A stretch of DNA of 64,000 bases from Bacteroidales bacterium. Its GTDB lineage: Bacteria; Bacteroidota; Bacteroidia; Bacteroidales; P3. The stretch spans positions 34,406 to 98,405 of the forward strand of contig JAFSQF010000008.1 of the NCBI GenBank assembly GCA_017446745.1, read 5' to 3'. Positions 7,805 through 13,864 of this stretch are shown one piece after another (position 1 is the stretch's first letter; each line of letters opens with the position of its first letter). A program made the translations under genes and the position numbers. Below the pieces are notes generated by a model. It saw only the letters and a list, made by a program, of their open reading frames with translations. It did not search any database and was not told the origin of the DNA.

Positions 7805-8131
7805 TTAGAGTCTTATGGCTTCGCTAGTGACATTTTGATAGAAAGGAGTTATGCAATGTCTTGTGTGCCAGTCTTTTTTTCCGTATGCAAATAAATGTAT
7901 GACTTGACCTGTTTCTATCATTAAGTCAGTCATGTGGTCGATGAAAACACTTTCCTCCATAATGGACAGTTTGTCATTTGGAGTCAGAACCAACACATCC
8001 CAGTCGGAATCTTCACGAGCCTGTCCATTGGCACGAGAACCATAAAGCCACACCTCGGCATTAGGTTCAACGCCAAGAATATTGTCTTTTATTCTGATTT
8101 TCATTGTTTCATTCGACACTTTCATATACAC
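7805..8131 (-). CDS. MNT-type minimal nucleotidyltransferase antitoxin (MntA-like)
   Basis: This 108-residue protein has the diagnostic GS-X10-D-X-D motif of minimal nucleotidyltransferases (GS at 31-32, D43, D45; GSRANGQAREDSDWD). In characterised pairs such proteins transfer AMP from ATP onto a tyrosine of the HEPN partner and silence it. It is the first gene of a two-gene minus-strand operon with the HEPN gene four bases downstream. ATG 8131 gives MYMKV; ATG 8125 is an alternative start. No frameshift is seen. Confidence 0.85.
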   Translation of the reverse strand: MYMKVSNETMKIRIKDNILGVEPNAEVWLYGSRANGQAREDSDWDVLVLTPNDKLSIMEESVFIDHMTDLMIETGQVIHLFAYGKKDWHTRHCITPFYQNVTSEAIRL

Positions 8132-8210
8132 TGTTTTTTATTTCAATAACGTAAATTGTATAGATAAATTGTTAGGGTGTTGAATTTCTATAAAAAAAGT
8201 AAAAAAAACT

Positions 8211-8241
8211 TGTTCAATTCATTGATATTTTGTATTTTTGC
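8211..8241 (+). promoter_or_regulatory. Bacteroidetes-type promoter for the coiled-coil ORF
   Basis: TTG at 8211-8213 and TATTTTTG at 8234-8241 are separated by 20 bp, close to the phylum consensus. The ATG follows at 8268. Confidence 0.6.
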
Positions 8242-8267
8242 ATGATAATTTTTAAAATACATCTATC

Positions 8268-8519
8268 ATGAAAAAAGGCAAGGAAAAACCCACCTATGAA
8301 GAGCTCGAGAAACAGCTCAATAAAGCCCTCAGCGAGGCAAAACACGACAAGGCGGAGCTTAAGAAGGCAAACAAAAAGATTGACGATTTGGAGTTAAAAA
8401 TCAATTTGCTAGAATACTTAAATGACCCTGAAAATTCGCAAAAAAAAAGCAAACTGACCCCACAATGGAAAAAAATAGCGGACGTATTCCTCGCCATACA
8501 TACAGAGCCGAAGACATAA
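8268..8519 (+). pseudogene. N-terminal coiled-coil fragment of a probable transposase
   Basis: This 83-residue frame is almost entirely charged coiled coil (YEELEKQLNKALSEAKHDKA, with heptad spacing) and ends KIADVFLAIHTEPKT. Just past its stop another frame reads EDIMT-stop-LMLYVYCGCSYRSIPKALR, which looks like the natural continuation broken by a frameshift and a nonsense codon. I read this as the 5' part of a transposase gene from a family different from the downstream ISAon1-like tail. It has its own good promoter, so a short coiled-coil peptide might still be made. I do not recognise the family with certainty. Confidence 0.45.
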
Positions 8520-8530
8520 TGACGTGACTG

Positions 8531-8962
8531 ATGCTGTACGTTTACTGCGGATGCAGTTACCGCAGCATACCCAAGGCCCTACGGGTGATGCGGCTCAGGA
8601 CCGGTGGTGAGGTCGGCGACTTTCCCGACCATACAACCGTTAAGGGCTGGGTGGAAAAGGCAGGGCTGGCCGAGCTGAATAGGCTACGCTCTCTCTTCAA
8701 GAGCAATATCACACCGGAGGCAGACAAGCCGAAACTTGACGAGTGGTGCAAGGACGTTGGGAAAAGCCTAATCAGGGAACTCATCTCCGTCAGGGACACC
8801 ATACGGCAGAAAGAAACGGAGATACTAAACTACTTCACCAATAGATCGACCAATGTATCAGCAGAATCACCCAACTCAAAGATTAAGGGGTTCAGAGCAC
8901 AGCTCAGAGGAGTGCAGGATCTGCCTTTCTTCATGTATCGTTTGGTGGTATTGTTTGGGTAG
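8531..8962 (+). pseudogene. Chimeric transposase remnant
   Basis: The 143-residue frame is a fusion of two unrelated pieces. Residues 1-50 (MLYVYCGCSYRSIPKALR ... TTVKGWVEKAGLAEL) look like a helix-turn-helix-containing segment of one transposase. From base 8683 on, the sequence is the 3' end of the ISAon1-like transposase, nearly identical to 4748-5027. The junction falls within gctacgctctctcttc, present at both sites. The C-terminal catalytic-Glu helix carries a proline (AESPNSK) where the other copy has leucine. The product is not expected to be active. Confidence 0.7.
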
Positions 8963-9002
8963 GCGGTGTGTCAGTTCATCCACGGACTATTGCAACTGAG
9001 CC
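8683..9002 (+). repeat. 320-bp direct repeat, copy 2 (right IS end)
   Basis: This segment is nearly identical to 4748-5067, with three substitutions seen. It ends with the same 70-bp IS end (8933-9002), but no matching left end was found upstream, so the copy is a one-ended fragment. Confidence 0.9.
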
Positions 9003-9149
9003 GAAATTGCGCCTACAAAAATATATTTTTCCTTGGCAGCGTGATATGTCAAAATATTTGTGTAAGTATCTGATCAAAAATGACATTCATTTTCGTTGAA
9101 CAGCAATTGCCATCAATAAACAGCAATTACCATAAATAACATTATAGAA

Positions 9150-9200
9150 CGTAAATGCCCGTAAATGTCAGTGAATGCCCGTGAATTATCGTAAATGTCA
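9150..9200. repeat. Five 10-bp tandem repeats (cgtaaatgcc-like)
   Basis: Successive units read cgtaaatgcc, cgtaaatgtc, agtgaatgcc, cgtgaattat and cgtaaatgtc. One helical turn per unit would suit cooperative protein binding upstream of the defence operon. Confidence 0.7.
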
Positions 9201-9373
9201 AATAAATTTGACTGCTTACTTAACTTTGCACTGCCCAAAAACCGAGGCGCGATGGTTTATGCCAATTGCGACTCATTAAAAATCAGTGGGGAGTCGAACC
9301 CAACTGATTATTGCCCAAAAACCGAGTGCGCTCAGGATTGTCCAATTGAGACTGCTGACGCATATCTAAACAA

Positions 9374-9463
9374 ATGTTAAACCCTGTCGAAAAATGGGGT
9401 ACACCATACGAAGACAGCGATACCGAAAACAATAAAACCGGGAGTCCTACGTTATTTGATTAA
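9374..9463 (+). CDS. Possible 29-residue leader ORF before the Septu-like ATPase
   Basis: The ATG at 9374 overlaps the stop of a preceding short frame (9252-9380). It encodes MLNPVEKWGTPYEDSDTENN and ends 21 bases before the ATPase start. The acidic, low-complexity product has no recognised family. It could be a leader peptide, a small component of the system, or chance. Confidence 0.2.
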   Translation: MLNPVEKWGTPYEDSDTENNKTGSPTLFD

Positions 9464-9484
9464 GAAAAAGAAAAAAAATAAGAT

Positions 9485-10720
9485 ATGAATCATTTTATCA
9501 CAAATATCCATGTCAACAAATTGTTTCATCTGAACAATATCGACATTCCGATAGCTGACAGCAATTATCCTCATCTAATAATCACTGGTAAGAATGGCAG
9601 CGGAAAAACAATATTGCTGAATGCAATTGCGGATTTCCTTAATATTATTAAGGGCGAGAAAAGCATGTCCTTTCTGTCCTACAAAAAGGATCTTTCTTAT
9701 TGGCAGGGGATAATCAATTCGCAAAACGATCAACAACGGATGCGGGCCAAGAGAAACGTTGTATATTATGAGGGGCTTATTGATAAATTATGGGGAATGG
9801 TTGATGTTAATATTGATAATATCAGTAACATTATAGAGAAATATAATGAGGACAATTTTCTAATTGTATTCTATCAAGCCTCACGGATGGTATCTATGCT
9901 TGAGCCTAAGAATCCAACTAAGCCTCAGTATAAGAAACAGGGAGGCGTAAAAGAGACAGCAACAGCACAATTTCTGAATTTCTTATCCGACCTAAAGATT
10001 CAAGAAGCTCTTGCTCGGAATGAGAAGCAAATTAAGGATGCAGAGAGAATTGAATTATGGTTTGATGGTTTTGAAAGCTTATTAAGAAGATTATACCAGG
10101 ATACCTCGCTAAAACTTGAGTTTAATTATAAAGATTATAGTTTTAAGATTTGTACTGAAGGAAAGAAGTTTAAATTCACGGAACTCTCTGATGGTTTTTC
10201 TGCTGTATTGGATATCGTTGCGGATTTAATACTGAAGATGCAAGGTGAAGATACATTGTCTGGAGACTACCAAAAAGAAGGTATTGTTTTAATTGATGAA
10301 ATAGAGACCCACCTGCACCTTGAACTGCAAAAAAACATTATGCCTTTCTTAACACAGATTTTTCCCAATGTTCAGTTTATAGTTACAACTCACTCGCCGT
10401 TTGTGCTTAGTTCAATGCCCAATGCGGTTGCATACGACTTGGAGCATCAGCAAGTACTTGAAGATTTATCCAATTACTCTTATGAGTCGTTGGCTGAAGG
10501 CTATTTTGGAGTTACGGCTGAATCGAGTGATTTGAGGCTCAGATTAAACACAATCAAAGAACTTCTCGAGAAACAAGAACTGTCGGACGGAGAAAAGAGT
10601 AGTTTGAAAGAATATATTATAGCTTTTGACAAAATACCTGAAGCCATATCCCCTTCCATAATTGGAGAATATCTGCAATCCAAAATTAAACATTCTGAGA
10701 AGATAAAAACAATAATGTAA
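9485..10720 (+). CDS. Septu-like defence ATPase (PtuA family)
   Basis: This 411-residue protein is an ABC/SMC-like AAA ATPase of the OLD/RecF type. Walker A (GKNGSGKT) is at residues 35-42. A long helical insertion follows, and Walker B (IVLIDEIETHLH) lies near residue 267 with the downstream THSPFVLSS element typical of AAA_15/AAA_21 proteins. The gene runs straight into an HNH nuclease gene through a TAATG overlap, the arrangement of Septu (PtuA-PtuB). In studied Septu systems the ATPase binds the HNH nuclease and licenses DNA cleavage on phage infection. The A+T-rich base composition contrasts with the core genes from 12 kb on and suggests recent transfer. No reverse transcriptase is nearby, so this is not a retron-linked copy. 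Confidence 0.82.
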   Translation: MNHFITNIHVNKLFHLNNIDIPIADSNYPHLIITGKNGSGKTILLNAIADFLNIIKGEKSMSFLSYKKDLSYWQGIINSQNDQQRMRAKRNVVYYEGLIDKLWGMVDVNIDNISNIIEKYNEDNFLIVFYQASRMVSMLEPKNPTKPQYKKQGGVKETATAQFLNFLSDLKIQEALARNEKQIKDAERIELWFDGFESLLRRLYQDTSLKLEFNYKDYSFKICTEGKKFKFTELSDGFSAVLDIVADLILKMQGEDTLSGDYQKEGIVLIDEIETHLHLELQKNIMPFLTQIFPNVQFIVTTHSPFVLSSMPNAVAYDLEHQQVLEDLSNYSYESLAEGYFGVTAESSDLRLRLNTIKELLEKQELSDGEKSSLKEYIIAFDKIPEAISPSIIGEYLQSKIKHSEKIKTIM

Positions 10721-11355
10721 TGATCAGAGTCAAGAAAAGTGCAGATATTCCACAGTCTTTGTTGACTACCACAAACTACAATGGTGAAGATGTACAAAGA
10801 CAACTGTTGGAAGATCAACACGACAAGTGTTATATTTGTGAATGTGAGGTTGAGCCGAACTTTCATATTGAGCATCTAGATAGCAGAAACCCAAACCGGC
10901 GAGACTGGAATAACCTGTTCCTATCTTGTGGTTATTGTAACGAGAGAAAGTCCTCTCGTTTTGATAACATACTGAACCCTGCAACAGAAAATATTGAAGA
11001 AATTATTGAGCAACGATATGAAGGCGACACGGCAAGATTTAGTAGCGATAAAGCATCCATCAATGTTGAGGAAACAATTCTGTTACTGGAACGTCTTTTC
11101 AATGGGAATGCAAAATATCCAAAACTTCGCAACCCGCACGAGGAATTGTTTTTTGACAGAGTAAAAATGATTCTGAACGACTTTCTGAAAAAAATAGATG
11201 CTTTTCAGAAAAACGAATCTAAAGAGACTCAAAAAAATGTACAAGAGGAACTCTCGATAAGTAAAGCATTATTAGGCTTTAAATATTGGATAATTAAAGA
11301 CAATCCCCAATTATATGCTGTCTTTAAGGACGACATTAAGTGGAATAAGCAATGA
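10720..11355 (+). CDS. HNH nuclease (PtuB family)
   Basis: This 211-residue protein has an HNH/zinc-finger core: CYIC (C37, C40), IEHLDSRN (E51-H52), WNNLFLSC (C70) and GYCN (C73, N74). This is a treble-clef HNH with two CxxC zinc-binding pairs, as in PtuB. A helical C-terminal region of about 130 residues follows, likely for contact with the ATPase. Its ATG overlaps the ATPase stop by one base (TAATG), implying coupled translation and fixed stoichiometry. Phage or host DNA cleavage is the expected activity. The catalytic residues appear intact. Confidence 0.85.
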   Translation: MIRVKKSADIPQSLLTTTNYNGEDVQRQLLEDQHDKCYICECEVEPNFHIEHLDSRNPNRRDWNNLFLSCGYCNERKSSRFDNILNPATENIEEIIEQRYEGDTARFSSDKASINVEETILLLERLFNGNAKYPKLRNPHEELFFDRVKMILNDFLKKIDAFQKNESKETQKNVQEELSISKALLGFKYWIIKDNPQLYAVFKDDIKWNKQ

Positions 11356-11395
11356 ACCCCACCGCCAACAATATCAAACAGCGTCTTAATTCCCA

Positions 11396-11722
11396 TTGTT
11401 TGCCGAACAAGAAGCAGAAAAACAGCTTGCGCATGTGGATAACGCGGCCTACAGGGACAGGCGCTTCGAGGTTTTCAGGAAGCTGCTGCCGCACCTGCAG
11501 GAGGAGATGAGCCAGAAGGAACAGACACAACGCGGCGACGGCGACATCACGGAGTGGCTTGACTGGTACCTCGGCTGTAGGAGTCACGCCATCGAGAGTG
11601 CCGAGGACAGCCTGTCGCCCATCATCCGCAAGTCCATCTTCTGGCAGAACCACACATCAGACAGCCTCAACCTCCGTCAGCACACTATACCGAACATCTC
11701 TGTTTCTCTTTTTTCGCAATAA
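11396..11722 (+). pseudogene. Fic-family protein remnant (C-terminal region)
   Basis: The frame reads AYRDRRFEVFRKLL, then DITEWLDWYLGCRSHAIESA and IIRKSIFWQ ... LNLRQ. This order matches the region just after the catalytic FIC motif in DUF4172/Fic proteins of Bacteroidetes (about DIT-WL-WFL-CL-RAI, then RK-FW and LN-RQ). The HxFxDGNGRxxR motif and the C-terminal winged helix are absent, so this is a short relic. It is G+C-rich, unlike the neighbouring Septu-like genes, and lies at the island edge. The identification is by pattern only. Confidence 0.55.
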
Positions 11723-11774
11723 AAATTGCTTGCAATTTATTTTCGCATTTTTCTTTCGATATAATTATCCATCA

Positions 11775-12059
11775 TCAAGTTTGCATAATCAAACAAAATC
11801 TTTTCGCAAATTTCGTTTTTTTCGTTTTTTTTGTGTCGAGACCTCCCGAGAAAAGGATGGCGCTGAGTGCCACGGTGCCTACAATCTGTGCCGTGGCAAT
11901 ATTGTCGAAATGTATGCCAAGGCCATCGCTGCCGAAGAGCATCCCGACGGCGAGGAAAAGCAGGAGGGCGGGTACGCCGAAACGCCTACCCGCCTTGCCT
12001 GCCAAAATGCTTGCAAAAAAAAGTGTAGAGAGTATGAGAAGGATTAATTCTATTTGCAT
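11775..12059 (-). pseudogene. Cation/proton antiporter (NhaP2/CvrA-like), truncated after about 76 residues
   Basis: The first 76 residues are the N-terminus of a monovalent cation:H+ antiporter: two hydrophobic segments and the family-typical [20 protein letters not shown] and [12 protein letters not shown]. Full-length members have roughly 480 or more residues and about 12 transmembrane helices. After GGLDT (base about 11834) the frame runs into A+T-rich island sequence ([12 protein letters not shown]) and stops. The core gene was therefore cut by the event that created the island edge. Its start overlaps the end of the upstream membrane-protein gene by 10 bp, so it was the last gene of that small operon. 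Confidence 0.75.
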
Positions 12060-12571
12060 AACTTCATGATGTATAAGGCGTCGGTGCCACGGAAGCAGGC
12101 CACTGGCGTTTCGGGCTCGAACCGGTTGCCCTCGTAGCGTCCGGCCTGAACGAGTACTAAGGCACCGTCGGTGCTGTAGAGTATGTTGAGCGCGCTGTTG
12201 CTGCTCACCTGTGGTTTGAGGCGCGAGAGGGCGAGGCTATCGTTGCCTTGGATGGCGTTGAGAGCCTCGCGGTAGTCGGCATTGGTGAGGTAGAGCTTGG
12301 CCTCTGTCATGCGGCATGAGGTCGGCGTGTAGATGAAATGCCAGAGGGCGCCGCTGAGGTTCATGGCGGTATAGATGAAGCCAACAGCGGTGAATATTAT
12401 TCCGATGGTGAGCAAAGTCATAAGAAGGCTGTCGGAGGCCTCCATGGTGCGTGTTAGCACCAGTGATGTGATGCCCGCGGCAAGGACGAGGAGCGCTGCT
12501 ATGGGGTTCTGTTTCTTCTTGGCGACGGTGTCGCTCATGTGGTTCTCTATATATTGATGTATTGTTTCCAT
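12050..12571 (-). CDS. Small membrane protein, paralogue of the next gene
   Basis: This 173-residue protein has two hydrophobic segments (about residues 25-42 and 50-78) followed by a soluble domain (about 90-173). That domain shares the pattern LALSRLKPQ ... [12 protein letters not shown] with the upstream neighbour's VALSRVKKT ... VEGDSYIPITEI, so the two genes look like an old tandem duplication. I recognise no named family. The gene sits between its paralogue (19-bp gap) and the truncated antiporter gene (10-bp overlap), suggesting a co-transcribed membrane module. Confidence 0.65.
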   Translation of the reverse strand: METIHQYIENHMSDTVAKKKQNPIAALLVLAAGITSLVLTRTMEASDSLLMTLLTIGIIFTAVGFIYTAMNLSGALWHFIYTPTSCRMTEAKLYLTNADYREALNAIQGNDSLALSRLKPQVSSNSALNILYSTDGALVLVQAGRYEGNRFEPETPVACFRGTDALYIMKLCK

Positions 12572-12590
12572 TTCTTTAGGACTTTAAAAG

Positions 12591-13091
12591 TTATTTGTTG
12601 TTTGTGTTGTTGATAATAATCTCAGTGATAGGAATGTAGCTGTCTCCCTCCACGCGTGTGAGCTGGGAGTAGAAGACACGGTCGTCGGGGTCGCTGTAGC
12701 GCACCAGTGCAAGCTCGGGTTGTGAGGTCTTTTTCACACGGCTGAGGGCCACTTCGTCATGCGCCTCAAGAGCGGCCACAACATCGTTCTGTACCGGGAA
12801 GGCATAATATGTGTAGGTGGGCTCCAGAACGGCGTGGAGCTCACGGCTGTAGGGACGCCGCGAGTCGCCGAAAAGATAATAGCAGATGATGGTGATGAGG
12901 CTGCAGCCGCCTATAACCATCGCACCAACGAACGTCGACGACCAGCCGGCGGAAAGGTTGTCGAGCTTGAGGAACAGTGCGCCGCATACGATACCGACGG
13001 CAGTCAGTATCCATCCCGTCCAGAGAGGAAGTAGCGCATGACGTATCTCTGGGAGTTTATAAATTGATTTTCTGATATATTCCATCTTCAA
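12591..13091 (-). CDS. Small membrane protein, first gene of the paralogous pair
   Basis: This 166-residue protein has two transmembrane segments (about residues 20-42 and 50-72) and a C-terminal soluble domain with the motif EVALSRVKK ... VEGDSYIPITEI. The same architecture and motif appear in the gene immediately downstream. The end is polar (IIINNTNNK). I do not recognise the family. A role with the adjacent cation/proton antiporter is only suggested by operon position. ATG 13091 is chosen; a second Met is two codons in. Confidence 0.65.
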   Translation of the reverse strand: MKMEYIRKSIYKLPEIRHALLPLWTGWILTAVGIVCGALFLKLDNLSAGWSSTFVGAMVIGGCSLITIICYYLFGDSRRPYSRELHAVLEPTYTYYAFPVQNDVVAALEAHDEVALSRVKKTSQPELALVRYSDPDDRVFYSQLTRVEGDSYIPITEIIINNTNNK

Positions 13092-13372
13092 TTTGTTGTT
13101 AGGTAATGGTTTATTGTGTTTTTCCTCTTAGGGTTCTGCACCGTGAAAAACACATAAACTCATTACTCCGGTTATATCTTATTTGTATAACGGTCAATAA
13201 ATAATGATTTTTTTCGCATTCTGCGAAATGTTCCATTTCAGGGCATGTGCAACCCTCCAACAGCGGTCCCCTCGTGGGGGTTATGCTGTTCGACTTTGCT
13301 GCCGACAAGGAACACTGCGACAATTACGGCGAAATGCTATGTCGCAAGGCATGACGTAAAGTGGAGATGGAA
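13092..13372. other. Intergenic, no recognised gene
   Basis: A short hairpin (cccctcgtgggg, about 13268-13279) is visible. A 70-codon open frame on the minus strand has no family features and is probably not a gene. Confidence 0.5.
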
Positions 13373-13723
13373 TCAGAGCCTCAAACAAAGCAACAGGTAA
13401 AGGTATCCGGGTTGCGCACAACGAGGAATGTCAACAGCCAAGGGCGAGATGAGGAATGAGTGTCGCAACATGCTCGTCTCTCGGCTCAATGTCGACACGT
13501 TCTCGTGCACCACACGAACCACGGTGGGGACTGTGACTGTGGGCTGTCCCACGGCCAGCACATCCTTCATGCCGAGGTCGCCCCAATGAGGGCGGTTGTC
13601 GCTTGTGCGTTCCACGGTATGGCAGATTGTGCCGTGACCGATTTGCTGGACTGCTGCATACGAACCTTGCCACCCCATAAGGAGCAGGAATAGTAAAATG
13701 GTTCGTTTGACAGCGTTAGTCAT
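13373..13723 (-). CDS. Small exported protein of unknown function
   Basis: This 116-residue frame begins with a good signal peptide (MTNAVKRTILLFLLLMG...SYA). A TAACTTTG promoter box (13788-13795) about 65 bases upstream supports expression. The mature part (QQIGHGTICHTVER ...) has no motif I recognise, and its C-terminal end (YLYLLLCLRL) is oddly hydrophobic, which may mean the frame is shifted or the gene is decaying. It is separated from uvrA by about 140 bp and reads the same way. Confidence 0.4.
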   Translation of the reverse strand: MTNAVKRTILLFLLLMGWQGSYAAVQQIGHGTICHTVERTSDNRPHWGDLGMKDVLAVGQPTVTVPTVVRVVHENVSTLSRETSMLRHSFLISPLAVDIPRCAQPGYLYLLLCLRL

Positions 13724-13787
13724 ATTGAGGATAAGTTTTTTAGTTATAATTGTTTAGGATGTAGATGGCGTTGTTTCTATCAGGTTG

Positions 13788-13795
13788 CAAAGTTA
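13788..13795 (-). promoter_or_regulatory. -7 promoter element (TAACTTTG) of the small exported protein
   Basis: TAACTTTG on the minus strand is a perfect TAnnTTTG, followed by a 65-base leader to ATG 13723. The -33 element is weak. Confidence 0.5.
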
Positions 13796-13864
13796 GTAAT
13801 ATTTCTCCATAAGGGTATTATTTATGCTCCAATTTTATCGTAGCGATAAGTAGGAGTGTTGGTC

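Larger units (their letters stand above)
9003..9484. other. Non-coding leader region upstream of the Septu-like operon
   Basis: This interval holds two imperfect 19-bp repeats (about 9102-9140), five 10-bp repeats (about 9151-9200), a TAACTTTG promoter-like box near 9220, a duplicated word (gcccaaaaaccgag near 9235 and 9315) and a hairpin (aatcagt-ggg with ccc-a-actgatt, about 9280-9310). Very short frames at 9252-9380 and 9374-9463 overlap each other. None is a recognised gene. Confidence 0.5.

Noticed and set aside
9150-9200. CRISPR array
   Set aside because: Units are 10 bp with no spacers and no cas genes are in the window.
9280-9310. tRNA gene on the minus strand
   Set aside because: A T-arm-like string is present, but no acceptor, D-arm or anticodon arm could be found around it.
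9252-9380. Short cysteine-containing ORF upstream of the Septu-like ATPase as a defence gene
   Set aside because: It spans repeats and a hairpin, has no recognised motif and looks non-coding. I record it only as part of the leader.
9003-9484. Retron non-coding RNA for the Septu-like pair
   Set aside because: Some PtuAB pairs accompany retrons, but no reverse transcriptase is present nearby.
13111-13323. 70-codon frame upstream of the small exported protein
   Set aside because: No family features and no promoter position that fits. It is more likely an intergenic open frame.
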